A program made the position numbers and the translations under genes. Below are positions 9,809 to 19,608 of a DNA stretch of 64,000 bases, piece by piece. Numbering within the stretch: the stretch's first letter is position 1; the number at the start of each line of letters is the position of its first letter. A model generated the notes under the pieces. That model worked only from the letters and a program-made list of their open reading frames with translations. It was not told the origin of the DNA and searched no databases. Origin of the DNA: Planctomycetaceae bacterium (GTDB lineage: Bacteria; Planctomycetota; Planctomycetia; Planctomycetales; Planctomycetaceae); contig CANJQC010000011.1 in NCBI GenBank assembly GCA_947476295.1, forward strand, positions 1 to 64,000. Direction: 5' to 3'.

Positions 9809-12800
9809 CTATTCAATAACCTTCAGGGCCACCGGCACATCGGTTGATGCCATTCGCCCATTGAAATCGCCTGTGGCGCGGATGACAATATTTGCCAAAC
9901 TACCCACGATGGCATCAGCGGCGGTGATTGTCAGCGTGCCCTCGGCTTGATCCGCGGCCACGTCAACGGCTTCTGCAGACAGACCAGTAACACCTTCCGG
10001 CAGCACGAGTGTCAGCTTCAGATTTGAGGCGAAGTTGTTCTTGCGAACAATCGTAACCTTCACCGGCACTGAGGCACCTCGTTTGATCGCGCCCGCCTCG
10101 GGAACGACAGCGGTAAGTTTTGCCGGTGCTACATGAATCGTTACCACCAGCGGTTCCGAGATGACTCGAACATTGACATTGTTCGGTTTTGACGCTTCTT
10201 CGGCCTTCTTCAACACTTCGTCGGCTGCGGCTTTAGCCTGCGTCGCGGTTTCGACTGCTTTTTGACCGGCTGTCAGTGCGGCAAGAGACGTTTCGACGTC
10301 TTTCGTCTTGTTGACCACTTCCACTTCAGCGTCACTTCTTTCTCTTGTCTTCGTTGCTTCCATTTCCCTGGTTGCAGCGACCAGCTTTCCAAGTTCCACG
10401 GCACTGCTGTTGAGTGTGTCCAGCATCTTTGCGGCTTCATCGGCTGCTGCCGAGGCATCCTTTACGGCCTGAATCGCAATGTTGACCTCATCCGCCGAAC
10501 TGTTCGCCGTTGTATTGACGGCTGCCAGTTGTGCCTGGATTGCGGCGAGTCCCTGAATAGAAGTCTGCTGTTCAGCAACGGCCATCGTAAAGTCATCTCG
10601 CAGCTTTGTCTGTTGCGCTGCATATGTTGCAAGCTCAGCCGTGACTGTTTTCACATGTTCGGTCAGCGCCGCGACCTTCTGTTGCGCGTCTTTTAATGCG
10701 ACGTCGGCGGCTGCGACTGCCGTTTGTTGAGTCGTCACGATTGTCTCGGCCTCAGTGACTTTTGCTTTGGCACGATCGGCTTGCCAGGGATTGCGACGAT
10801 ACGGAACAGCCGCTGTGCCCAGTACAAGAATCGTGTTTGTCGAAGGCGGAGCGTTTTCCTTAAAGAAAATTCTTGCGACAACGCCGGTCTGCCCGGGTTC
10901 AATCGCCACGTTTGGTGCATCGACTTCACCGGGGATTCCGTAAAAACTCAGATCAACCTTGCCGTCAAAACCATTACGTTTTTCAATTCGAATGGGGATG
11001 AGCAGCTGTTGATCCTGGCTGAATTCAGTGTTCATGGCATCGACCAAAATTGAAAATGGCTGCTCATCCTTCATCACGCCGGCGACCAGTGATTCTGTTA
11101 GCCGCGCCGTTCGTGGAAGTCCGTTGATGGGATCATGAATCAAAGTCGCCACTTGTGCCGCATGTTTGATCGCGGTGTCAGCGCTGCCGCTTTGACCAAC
11201 AATACTGATCGGGGCGAGTTGTTCGGCTGCGTCAATCGCAGCGGTCAGCACAAGTTTTGCCGTCGTCTGACCGGGCCCGATCACCGACGGACGGCAAGTG
11301 ATGCCTGCGGGAAGATTCTCCGCAGTCAGTTGAATCGCTTCCGCATGACCATCGCGGCGATACGCATAGACGGCCAGCTCGTAGCTTCCGCCTTTGCGGA
11401 GACTTACAGCACCGCTGGTCATCGGGGCCTTTCCGTCGGCTGACGGAAACGCATCAAACACGACAAGGCTGAAATCTGCCCTTGGTGATCTCACGGACAA
11501 ACGATAATTAAGCCTTGGATCGCCGCGTGTGTCACCGTAGCGATCACGCAGTCGAATGCGATATGTTCCGTCTTCGGGCACGTCGAGTCGAAATCCAGGA
11601 TCGTCGCTGAGTGTCGGCAGATCCGCGCCGCCCGGATTCTGCCTGTCATCGTCTTCGGTGGCAAGGCGGTTGTAGGTAACGGTCCCGTCTGCGTTGGAGA
11701 TGACTCGTTCCACCATCATCAACGGATCCGCGATGGAGCCCATTCGCTGAGCGAACACTTCCACGATCCATACTTCGCCTTTCTTCGCGTCGAAGCGAAA
11801 AATATCTTCGTCCGATCGCTCGGCGAACGCTCCTGTCGCTTCGAACGGCAGCGTCGCGGGCTGGTCCGGAGTCTCTGCGGCTTCGGAAATCGGCGAGCGG
11901 TCGGCCATTCCGATTTGCAGGAGATTGCCATCGACCGCGTTCCACCAGAACGACTGAGCGAATGCGGCCGTCGCAGTGGCACCGACGGGGTTTCTGCCGT
12001 CGCCGGACGAAATTGTCATCTGTTGTTGATAGACAGGAAGCCCGTCGAGCCTTTTTTCCACAGCATTGCCATTCGGCAAATGCCGCCCGTAAATCGTTAC
12101 GAGTGTCGGTACATTGGTGACAACGAAAGACGGGCTTACCCAATCCACCAGCGGGCGAGAATCGAACGACAGTCGATATACGAACTGATCACCGCCACCG
12201 TAAACCGCATCCTGAACTCTCACGATCAGTTCTTCGTCCTTCGCAGCAGTGAACACCAGTGATGCTTCCTGCGCGAGGACGCGTCTGGATTCTGCCAATC
12301 GATGGCCGGCCGTGTTGAACAGTTGCAGCGTCGGCTGCATAGGGGAATCAATTTTTTCGGCTTCTGATCGCACTACCAGTGTCTGCCCTGCCTTGACTGC
12401 GACTCGATAGAAATCAATGTCCGCCGCTCCGTTGGCGCGGGCGTTGATGATGGTCTCCATCGTCACAGGCGTCGCCTGAGCCAACGTATCGTTCGGTTCG
12501 ACTTCGGCAGCTTCCGGCAGCGAATCGATGCGAAACAAGCGAGGATTGCTGATGCCGTATAAGCCGCGAACTCGTACATCATACAGCCCCGCTGGGACAT
12601 CAGCCGCGACGGTGACCGAGAACGTATTCGCGACCGGGCTGCCGTTCGTGTCCATCTTCTGCACGGCGGTGATCCCGGGATGAGCGATGACCAATTGGTC
12701 GACTTCATCCAGATCTGTGCCGCCACCGACTGTCAAATCAACAGTTGTGCCTTGCTGTCCGCCAGGAGGGAACACAGACGTGATACGCGTCTGCGGAAGC

Positions 12801-12865
12801 TGTGCAAAAGCCTGTTGTCCTGCGATCGCGACAACAGCGGCCAGAAAAAATCGAATCCCAGTCAT
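9809..12865 (-). CDS. Exported PPC-domain protein with IPT-like N-terminus and Ala-rich coiled coil
   Basis: Starting at the ATG at 12865 gives 1018 residues with a clear signal peptide (MTGIRFFLAAVVAIAGQQAFA); the track start at 12928 is a TTG and would bury it. After the leader comes an IPT/TIG-like Ig fold (ITSVFPPGGQQGTTVDLTVGG), then a PPC-type beta domain (EVEPNDTLAQATPV ... DIDFYRVAVKAGQTLVV) and a second, similar one (DEDIFRFDAKKGEVWIVEVF). A coiled coil of almost 190 residues follows at about 715-900, rich in Ala, Glu, Lys and Thr, and a final Ig-like module (PVKVTIVRKNNFASNLKLTLVLPEG). The protein is probably periplasmic or surface-attached. It lies between a DUF1549/DUF1553 gene (78 bp upstream) and the WD40 gene, all in one direction, so co-expression is likely. 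Its specific function is unknown. Confidence 0.8.
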   Translation of the reverse strand: MTGIRFFLAAVVAIAGQQAFAQLPQTRITSVFPPGGQQGTTVDLTVGGGTDLDEVDQLVIAHPGITAVQKMDTNGSPVANTFSVTVAADVPAGLYDVRVRGLYGISNPRLFRIDSLPEAAEVEPNDTLAQATPVTMETIINARANGAADIDFYRVAVKAGQTLVVRSEAEKIDSPMQPTLQLFNTAGHRLAESRRVLAQEASLVFTAAKDEELIVRVQDAVYGGGDQFVYRLSFDSRPLVDWVSPSFVVTNVPTLVTIYGRHLPNGNAVEKRLDGLPVYQQQMTISSGDGRNPVGATATAAFAQSFWWNAVDGNLLQIGMADRSPISEAAETPDQPATLPFEATGAFAERSDEDIFRFDAKKGEVWIVEVFAQRMGSIADPLMMVERVISNADGTVTYNRLATEDDDRQNPGGADLPTLSDDPGFRLDVPEDGTYRIRLRDRYGDTRGDPRLNYRLSVRSPRADFSLVVFDAFPSADGKAPMTSGAVSLRKGGSYELAVYAYRRDGHAEAIQLTAENLPAGITCRPSVIGPGQTTAKLVLTAAIDAAEQLAPISIVGQSGSADTAIKHAAQVATLIHDPINGLPRTARLTESLVAGVMKDEQPFSILVDAMNTEFSQDQQLLIPIRIEKRNGFDGKVDLSFYGIPGEVDAPNVAIEPGQTGVVARIFFKENAPPSTNTILVLGTAAVPYRRNPWQADRAKAKVTEAETIVTTQQTAVAAADVALKDAQQKVAALTEHVKTVTAELATYAAQQTKLRDDFTMAVAEQQTSIQGLAAIQAQLAAVNTTANSSADEVNIAIQAVKDASAAADEAAKMLDTLNSSAVELGKLVAATREMEATKTRERSDAEVEVVNKTKDVETSLAALTAGQKAVETATQAKAAADEVLKKAEEASKPNNVNVRVISEPLVVTIHVAPAKLTAVVPEAGAIKRGASVPVKVTIVRKNNFASNLKLTLVLPEGVTGLSAEAVDVAADQAEGTLTITAADAIVGSLANIVIRATGDFNGRMASTDVPVALKVIE

Positions 12866-12943
12866 AGAGCTGGTTCCCGGGGGGACGTTATGAGGCGGGG
12901 TTTTGTGGAAGGAAGGATTTATTGCCAATCGTTGAAGTGTGCT

Positions 12944-15412
12944 TCAATGATTGAACTGAAACTCTTTGGTGTTGATCAGCGCCCAGACGATGTCTTCGTA
13001 ACCGCCCCGAACGTTGGCTTCGTGGCGCTTGATATAACTCGTCGCAACGTCGAGCTCTTCGACGTTAGGTTCACGAGAGAACACCCAGCGATAGAGTTCC
13101 TTTACGCGATCTTCGTTTGTTCGTTCGATTTCTGCTGCAAACCGTGCTGTACGAGCCCCGTCGCGGGCGATCTTGTCCTGAATCTCTTTACCATTCAGCA
13201 GATGCAGACTCTGTGCCAGATTCGCATCCATGCTGCGTTCGCATTCACAGGCGGTGTCACCCTTTGGCTGGCCGAAGACCTGCAGGAAATACGTTGAATT
13301 TGATGCGTCCGCCAATTGCAGGGCTTTTGTCCCTGCGGGCATACCTCCAAATCCTTCTCCCGTGTCGGTCACCTGGTGAAACGCATCGTACAACGCTTCA
13401 GCACTCAGACGACGTGGGTAGTACCGCGAAAAATTCTGCTTATCATTGCCGTTAAACTCATTCGGCAGGGCGCTCAGTTGATAGGTCCGTGAGCGACAAA
13501 TCGTGCGGACAAGATCCTTCAGGTCAAAGCCCGACTGAATGAAGTGTGATGCCAGTCCTTCAAGCAGCGCCGGATTCGACGGCGGATTTGTGGCTCGCAT
13601 ATCATCTTCCGGTTCAACGATGCCGCGACTGAAAAAATGCTTCCAGTAACGATTGACCAGCGCCTTGGCGAAGAACGGATTTTGCGGATCACTCATCCAG
13701 TCCGCCAGCTTAATTCGTGGATCACGGTCGGCTGGGATGTCGTACGCAACGGTCCCGAGGCCAGCTGGTTTCAGAGCCTTGCCCGAACGCGGATTGCTTG
13801 CTGTTGCAACACCTTCGTTATGGAACACTCGACGGTCTCGAAGTCCGGCCGATGCATTCGGAATCGTTTTCTTGCCGACCTGACCATAAAACGCCGCCAT
13901 GCCGTAGTAATCATCCTGACTCCATTTCTCAAACGGATGATGGTGACAACGCGCACACTGAATTCTCAGACCAAGAAACAACTGGGCTGTGTCTTCAACC
14001 TGTTCTTCGGTGCTGTCCACATCGCGATACCATGTGACGGCGGGATTGATCTGCGGATCGCCCGTCGCAGTGATAATTTCGCGAACGAACTTGTCATACG
14101 GTGTGTTGTCGTACATTTTGTCCCACAGCCATTGATGAAAGAGCATCGTGCCCGGAGTGTCTTCACCGTTCACTTTGTGGTTTCGCAGGACGAAATTCCA
14201 TTTGTTGGAAAACTGATCCGCATAGGCCGGGCTGTCGAGCAACCGATCAATCAGACGATCTCGTCGATCATGTGAAGCATCGGCAAGGAACGATTGAACT
14301 TCTTTATCAGTTGGGAGCGCGCCGGTGATGTCCAGTGATACGCGACGGAGGAACGTTGCGTCATCACAGATTTCAGATGCTGGGATTCCAAGCTGCTTTA
14401 GTTTCCCGAAGACCGCCGTATCCACGAGGTTGACAGGTTCCGGCATATTTGATGTGTCGGCACCCAGAGGGATGGTGGCTCGGAACGTTGCGACCTGCCC
14501 CTGATAACGTGCCATGATGGCTACTTCGCCAGCCAGATCGAGCGTACTCACCAGCCCCGTCGTGGCACACTCCGCCATTTCCGCTTCGTTCGGTTCGAAC
14601 AACGCCATGCGTGTGACGTCTTCGGTCGTCCCATCGCTGTAGGTGGCAATGACGGCTATCTGCTGCTGAGCCTTCTGCGTCATTGTACGCGTCTCAGGGA
14701 CGCAGCGAATGCCGGTAACATAGGGGTCGCTCTCGGCACCATAGGGCATGCCCTGTTCGATCCATTGCACAAGCAAATTGTATTCGTAGTTTCCGCTTTC
14801 CATTCGCTTGCCTCCGCCGTGTGGACTGCGCCCAATGGCTTTCCTCAGCAGCAGACTTTCGTCAGGTATGGCAGGGAAGATTCGGCGACCACGTGCCTCT
14901 TTGGTGAGAAATTCGAAATCGTCCTCCGGATAGAATCCAAGCAGCGATAGTTTAAATCCGTTCTGGCCTCCGGACTTGCCGTGACACCCTCCACCGTTAC
15001 AACCGAGTTTCGTGAAGATCGGCACGATCTGGTTCCGGAAATTGATTGGCAAAGGCTGAGCATATCCGCTCACCGTTAAACGAGCTGTCGCGGACATGTT
15101 ACCTACCGTTGCGGTCACGGCGATGTCACCATCCGCAGCCGGGATCGCCATGCCGGTGGAATCGATCATTAGAACCTTTGGATCGGACACAACCCACGCG
15201 GCGTCTCGCGTGGAGTCTGTTCTCGAACCGTCTTCGCCGATTGTGGTGACGATCAATTGCTGCCGCGCGTCGCGGCTGCGAATGGCGATCACGTCGCCTT
15301 CGCCCAACGGGCTCAATTCAATCCGTGCGTTTTCGGCGACAGCGGATGATTCGGGGAGGCACAGCGCGGCGGAGAACAAGATCAACGCAGCAGAACACTG
15401 AGCGAACTTCAT
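12944..15412 (-). CDS. Exported DUF1549/DUF1553 protein with two bacterial Ig-like domains
   Basis: The protein has 822 residues. A signal peptide (MKFAQCSAALILFSAALCLP) precedes a BIG2-like domain (about 30-115), a cytochrome-like segment at about 125-165 whose haem-type motif is CNGGGCH, that is C-x4-C-H rather than C-x2-C-H, and a second Ig-like domain (about 235-315). DUF1549 follows (FLRRVSLDITGALPTDKEV, QCARCHHHPFEKW) and DUF1553 ends the protein (KALVNRYWKHFFSRGIVEPEDDM, NTKEFQFNH). The members with Ig-like domains form a known planctomycete subfamily; their enzymatic role is not established. A promoter-like sequence lies about 130 bp upstream. It heads a run with the PPC and WD40 genes. 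No lesion is visible. Confidence 0.9.
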   Translation of the reverse strand: MKFAQCSAALILFSAALCLPESSAVAENARIELSPLGEGDVIAIRSRDARQQLIVTTIGEDGSRTDSTRDAAWVVSDPKVLMIDSTGMAIPAADGDIAVTATVGNMSATARLTVSGYAQPLPINFRNQIVPIFTKLGCNGGGCHGKSGGQNGFKLSLLGFYPEDDFEFLTKEARGRRIFPAIPDESLLLRKAIGRSPHGGGKRMESGNYEYNLLVQWIEQGMPYGAESDPYVTGIRCVPETRTMTQKAQQQIAVIATYSDGTTEDVTRMALFEPNEAEMAECATTGLVSTLDLAGEVAIMARYQGQVATFRATIPLGADTSNMPEPVNLVDTAVFGKLKQLGIPASEICDDATFLRRVSLDITGALPTDKEVQSFLADASHDRRDRLIDRLLDSPAYADQFSNKWNFVLRNHKVNGEDTPGTMLFHQWLWDKMYDNTPYDKFVREIITATGDPQINPAVTWYRDVDSTEEQVEDTAQLFLGLRIQCARCHHHPFEKWSQDDYYGMAAFYGQVGKKTIPNASAGLRDRRVFHNEGVATASNPRSGKALKPAGLGTVAYDIPADRDPRIKLADWMSDPQNPFFAKALVNRYWKHFFSRGIVEPEDDMRATNPPSNPALLEGLASHFIQSGFDLKDLVRTICRSRTYQLSALPNEFNGNDKQNFSRYYPRRLSAEALYDAFHQVTDTGEGFGGMPAGTKALQLADASNSTYFLQVFGQPKGDTACECERSMDANLAQSLHLLNGKEIQDKIARDGARTARFAAEIERTNEDRVKELYRWVFSREPNVEELDVATSYIKRHEANVRGGYEDIVWALINTKEFQFNH

Positions 15413-15762
15413 GTGGTCACTCCTGCAAGGCGAACGACATCGACTTCGTGTCGATCGATGGTGTGGTCATATTCAGAAAAAATGGTGTGAGACGGAAGGG
15501 GATTCCGTCGTTTCTGAACGGGTGGAACTGATACAGGGTATTTTTTACGCGGCAAGTGTCAAGCACTGAGTGGAGAAACACTCCGTTAGCAGGCCGAATT
15601 CAGCAAACTCGCACGGATTTTCTGTTGATAATGGGAAAAAACCGACAATTTGATTCGCGAGGAATATTTTTCGACTCCGACATTCCGCTTTTCACCGTGA
15701 ACACAGCACCGCAGGCAGACGACCCAACTGGTGATGACCGCAGGAATTCAGGCCGAATTAAA
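15413..15762. other. 350-bp intergenic stretch
   Basis: No gene is supported here; the plus-strand ORFs 15325-15531 and 15556-15987 have no recognisable motif and the latter lies opposite the DUF1501 gene. The only signal seen is the candidate minus-strand promoter listed separately. The gap separates two transcription units of the DUF1501/DUF1549 block. Confidence 0.4.
15535..15562 (-). promoter_or_regulatory. Candidate sigma-70 promoter for the 12.9-15.4 kb gene run
   Basis: Read on the minus strand, a perfect -35 box TTGACA (15557-15562) is followed after 16 bases by TACCCT (15535-15540), a weak -10 box. It lies 123 bp before the start codon of the Ig-like DUF1549/DUF1553 gene, within the 350-bp gap 15413-15762 where nothing else is seen. 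The spacing and the -35 support it and the -10 is poor. Confidence 0.35.
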
Positions 15763-17157
15763 TCACATAATAATCTCCTTCACCACATTTCCATGCACAT
15801 CGGTCAGGCGGTAGTCACGGCCGCCAAATCGATACGTCAGGCGCTCGTGGTCGAGGCCCATCTGATGCAGGATTGTCGCGTGGAGGTCGTGAACGTGAAC
15901 CTTGTTGTGAACGGAGTGCCAGCCGAATTCGTCGGTGGCTCCGTGGACCATCCCGCCGCGAATGCCACCGCCGGCCATCCACATTGAGAAGCCGAATGGA
16001 TGATGTTCGCGACCATTGTTGCCTTCCGCGGTCGGCGTACGACCAAACTCGCCGCCCCACAGGATCAGCGTGTCGTCGAGCAGTCCTCTCATCTTCAGGT
16101 CGGTCAGCAGCGCCGTGATTGGTTGATCCACGGCGCGGCAGCGTTTTGGCAGGTTCTCTCGAAGCCCGCTATGCTGGTCCCATGCGTTGTTGGCCGGGGC
16201 ATCAAAAAGCTGCACAAATCGGACTCCGCGTTCCAGGAGACGTCGGGCCATCAGACACTGTTTTCCGAAGAGTTCCGTTTCCGGATTGTCCGTGCCGTAC
16301 AGTTTCTGCGTTGTCTCACTCTCGCGCGAGATATCAAATGCTTCGGGCGATTCTCGCTGCATTCGAAATGCCAATTCAAACGACGCGATCCTCGCATCAA
16401 GCTGACTGTTGGCGGCTCGTTCATGCTGATGGATTTCGTTCAGGCGACGCAGGGCATCAAGCTTTGAACGCTGGTGGTCCAGCGAACTTGCCGGATCACC
16501 CAGATTGGCAATTGGATTATTCGGGTCTCGAACGAGTGTCCCCTGAAACGCGCTCGGCAGGAAACTTGATGCCCACAGTTGCGCTCCCTGAAACACAGCG
16601 GCAGGGCTGACGACAACAAAACCAGGCAGATTCTGATTCTCTGTTCCCAACCCGTAAGTCAGCCACGATCCCATGCTGGGGCGTGAGAAAGCCTGCTCGC
16701 CGGTACACATCTGAAGCGCCGCACCGGTGTGGTTGATATTGTCGGCAACCATCGAGCGGATCACGCAGACATCATCGATGCAGGACGCCAGTCCCGGCAG
16801 CAACTCGCTGACTTCAATCCCTGACTCTCCATGTCGAGTGAATCTCCACGGAGAGGCCAGCAGGTTTCCGGTCGTTGTTCGCTGCAGCTTTGGCTTCTCA
16901 AACGGGAGCGGCTTGCCGTTGTCCGTCGCCAGTCGTGGCTTAGGATCGAGTAAGTCGACGTGCGATGGCCCGCCGGGCATATAAAGAAAAATGACACGTT
17001 TTGCTCGCGGTTCGTGATGGGGCGGTCGAATGGCATAGGGATTCGAGCCATGCTCCGTTTCGTCCGCGGCCAACATGCCCGCTAATGAAAGCAATCCGAA
17101 TCCACAGCCAGATCGAGCCAGCAGTTCACGTCGGTTGAGAGAAGTGAAGTCATTCAT
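15763..17157 (-). CDS. DUF1501 protein, twin-arginine exported
   Basis: The protein has 464 residues from the ATG at 17157 (MNDFTSLNRRELLARSGCGF); the track start at 17193 adds 12 residues. The leader carries the RR and a hydrophobic run (GLLSLAGMLAA), as expected of Tat-exported DUF1501 proteins. Family blocks follow: RVIFLYMPGGPSHVDLLDPKP, SRPSMGSWLTYGLGTENQNLPGF, LARRLLERGVRFVQLFDAPANNAWDQH and LILWGGEFGRTP. The fold is that of alkaline phosphatase/sulfatase-like proteins, but catalysis has not been shown for the family as far as I know. It lies 39 bp after the stop of the 794-residue DUF1549/DUF1553 gene, so the two are surely an operon. Complete and intact. Confidence 0.92.
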   Translation of the reverse strand: MNDFTSLNRRELLARSGCGFGLLSLAGMLAADETEHGSNPYAIRPPHHEPRAKRVIFLYMPGGPSHVDLLDPKPRLATDNGKPLPFEKPKLQRTTTGNLLASPWRFTRHGESGIEVSELLPGLASCIDDVCVIRSMVADNINHTGAALQMCTGEQAFSRPSMGSWLTYGLGTENQNLPGFVVVSPAAVFQGAQLWASSFLPSAFQGTLVRDPNNPIANLGDPASSLDHQRSKLDALRRLNEIHQHERAANSQLDARIASFELAFRMQRESPEAFDISRESETTQKLYGTDNPETELFGKQCLMARRLLERGVRFVQLFDAPANNAWDQHSGLRENLPKRCRAVDQPITALLTDLKMRGLLDDTLILWGGEFGRTPTAEGNNGREHHPFGFSMWMAGGGIRGGMVHGATDEFGWHSVHNKVHVHDLHATILHQMGLDHERLTYRFGGRDYRLTDVHGNVVKEIIM

Positions 17158-17196
17158 AGAGATTCCTCCGCGATTCACCGAAGCCCGCCACATTTT

Positions 17197-19581
17197 TCAA
17201 TCCGGATATACAAATTCGTTGCTGCACAACAGCACATGGGCCAGGTCCACCCAGCCTGCATTTGTACCGGATGAGTTCCCATGAGAGATAACCTCTCGCG
17301 TAAGGTCCAGCTCTTCGTCGCTGGGCAATCGACAAAACAGCAACCGATACGCCCGCTGAATTCGAGCGGTTTCAGCTTTCGGGCTATCGGTCGGGACGTC
17401 GTGGACAAGCCGATCCGCAAGATGCTTCGCCTGGTCGAGCAGAAAGCCACTGTTAAGCAGGAATAACGCCTGAGGGGCAACCGTACTGACAGTGCGAGCT
17501 TCAACTGACGAGTCCGGATTGGCTGCGTCAAACAGTGTCGCAAAGTTGCTGCGATCCCAGCGAGCAGTCTGGACGTAGAGGGATCTGCGAGTGATGGCGA
17601 CGTCAGCCTGTGCCGGTCCACCGAGTGCAGTATCAAGCTGCCCGGAAACACTAAGGATCGCGTCCCGCACTGCTTCCGCTTCGAGGCGGCGAGACGAGAA
17701 TCGACCGAGCCAGCGATTCTCCGGGTCGCGATCGAACTGCTCACGCTTGACGACGCTGCTTTGCCGATAGGCCGCAGAAAGCATGATTCGTCGGTGCAGC
17801 TTCTTCAGAGACCATCCGTCTTCAACGAAACGAACGGTGAGCCAATCCAGCAACGCCGGATGCGATGGCGGTTCGGACAGCAGGCCAAAATTGTCTGGTG
17901 TCGTCACAAGTCCGGCACCGAAATGCCATTGCCAGACACGATTCACGATCACCCGCGACGTCAATGGATTTTGCTGTGACGTTACCCACGCAGCCAGTTC
18001 CCGCCGACCGCTGCCTCCGGCGATGGAGCCCGTATCTTCGCCTTGAAAAAACGCTGGCATGCGACGAGAAACGACCGTCTCTAGGCGAGCATAACTGCCC
18101 CGCACGTGGATCGGTACGTCCTGAATGCCGGGGAAGAGTCCGCCCGGGACGCCGCCTTCGCTGACGGCGAGTGCCATCGGAATTTCTGGCGGCAGGCTTT
18201 TCTGCAGTTGATCCCGACGCTCGATGATCTCCTTCCGACGCGGATCATCGTCTGCGGGCTTCGGGGAGAGCTTGTCGAGTTCCGCCATCTGCAGGTTCAG
18301 CGTCTCGATTTGCATGACTTGCTGGTTTCGACGTTCCACCACGTCATTCGGCACGAGCGGTCGGCGCTGGAGCGTAATCTCGCCGCCCTTAGTTCCCAAC
18401 TCCTGCAGCATGCGTGTGCTGTAGAAAATCCCCGCCAGAGCGTAGTAATCCTCGTGCGAAATCGGATCAAATTTATGATCATGGCATCGAGCACATCCGA
18501 GCGTGAGCCCGAGGAATGCTTTGCCCACAGTGTCGATCTGGTCATCGACCATGTCGCTGACCAGCTTCTCTTTGTCCGCGTCACCGCGATCCCATGCTCC
18601 GTTGACGAGAAATGTGGTGGCGATCAAACCATCCGCGTAAGGTTCTGTGCCGTCAGGTGAGGAGAGCAGATCTCCGGCGATTTGATGAGTGATGAATTGA
18701 TCGAAAGGCAAATCGCGGTTAAGCGACTCCACAACCCAGTCTCGATATCGCCATGCTTCCAGCGGTTCACACACCGGATTGCGAGCCTTGGGATCACCGT
18801 CGTGGTAATCGGCGTAACGAACGACATCCAGCCAGTGTCTTGCCCATCGCTGGCCATATGCCGGCGATTCCAGTAATCGATCGACCACGCGATCATGGGC
18901 CACGTCGGAAACATCTGCGATGAAGGCGTCAAGTTGTTCCGGAGTCGGAGGCAGACCCGTCAGATCAAACGTCGCGCGGCGCAGCCATACAGCGCGTTCG
19001 GCTGGCCCGGCAGATCGCAGACCACGACTCTCCAGTTCTGCCAGAATGAAGTTGTCGATCTTGTTTTGTGGCCACTCAATATTCCGCGCGATCGGCGGTG
19101 TGGAATCCCGGACCGGTTGCCAGGCCCACCAGCTTTGCTGCTCTGCGGTCACTGCGAACCCCTTCGATTTTTTTTCCCTGTCGCTTGCTGATGGCGCTTC
19201 AGACTCAGGCCACGGGGCTCCCATGGCCACCCATTGCCTGAGCTTCTCGATGTCGGCATCGGGCAACTTCTGCTTCGGCGGCATTTTGGGCTCGTCGAGA
19301 TACCCCACGGCGCGGATCAGTAGGCTGTCGTCCGGCTCGCCGGGGACAATCGCCGGCCCGGTGTCGCCACCTTTCAGGATCTCCTCGTGCGCGGTCAACC
19401 GCAGGCCGCCTTCCTGTTTTTTTTCTCCATGACAACTGCGGCAATGCTCCACCAGAATCGGTCGAATCTGTTTCTCGAAGAACTCGACACCGGCTGGTCC
19501 GGATTCGTCCGCATAGACGTCATGGACGCCGTCCGAGATGAACAGCATCGCGACGAGCCAGGCAGAGGTTTTCAAGTTCAT
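17197..19581 (-). CDS. Exported PSCyt1-DUF1549-DUF1553 protein
   Basis: The protein has 794 residues. A signal peptide (MNLKTSAWLVAMLFISDGVHDVYA) is followed by a PSCyt1 domain with CRSCH at about residues 46-50 and MPPKQKLPDADIEKLRQW. DUF1549 comes next (NKIDNFILAELESRGL, TFDLTGLPPTPEQLDAF, HWLDVVRYADYHDGD) with the second haem-like motif GCARCHDHKFDP near residue 350. DUF1553 closes the protein (NPLTSRVIVNRVWQWHFGAGLV, SHPALLDWLTVRFVEDGW, SNEFVYPD). It is sandwiched between two DUF1501 genes, with 27-bp and 39-bp gaps, indicating an operon DUF1501-PSCyt1/DUF1549/DUF1553-DUF1501. The family is thought to act outside the cytoplasm, perhaps in degrading complex carbon compounds, but this is not settled. 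Confidence 0.92.
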   Translation of the reverse strand: MNLKTSAWLVAMLFISDGVHDVYADESGPAGVEFFEKQIRPILVEHCRSCHGEKKQEGGLRLTAHEEILKGGDTGPAIVPGEPDDSLLIRAVGYLDEPKMPPKQKLPDADIEKLRQWVAMGAPWPESEAPSASDREKKSKGFAVTAEQQSWWAWQPVRDSTPPIARNIEWPQNKIDNFILAELESRGLRSAGPAERAVWLRRATFDLTGLPPTPEQLDAFIADVSDVAHDRVVDRLLESPAYGQRWARHWLDVVRYADYHDGDPKARNPVCEPLEAWRYRDWVVESLNRDLPFDQFITHQIAGDLLSSPDGTEPYADGLIATTFLVNGAWDRGDADKEKLVSDMVDDQIDTVGKAFLGLTLGCARCHDHKFDPISHEDYYALAGIFYSTRMLQELGTKGGEITLQRRPLVPNDVVERRNQQVMQIETLNLQMAELDKLSPKPADDDPRRKEIIERRDQLQKSLPPEIPMALAVSEGGVPGGLFPGIQDVPIHVRGSYARLETVVSRRMPAFFQGEDTGSIAGGSGRRELAAWVTSQQNPLTSRVIVNRVWQWHFGAGLVTTPDNFGLLSEPPSHPALLDWLTVRFVEDGWSLKKLHRRIMLSAAYRQSSVVKREQFDRDPENRWLGRFSSRRLEAEAVRDAILSVSGQLDTALGGPAQADVAITRRSLYVQTARWDRSNFATLFDAANPDSSVEARTVSTVAPQALFLLNSGFLLDQAKHLADRLVHDVPTDSPKAETARIQRAYRLLFCRLPSDEELDLTREVISHGNSSGTNAGWVDLAHVLLCSNEFVYPD

Positions 19582-19608
19582 ACGGCTTCCCCCGAAATCA
19601 GTTGGCAG

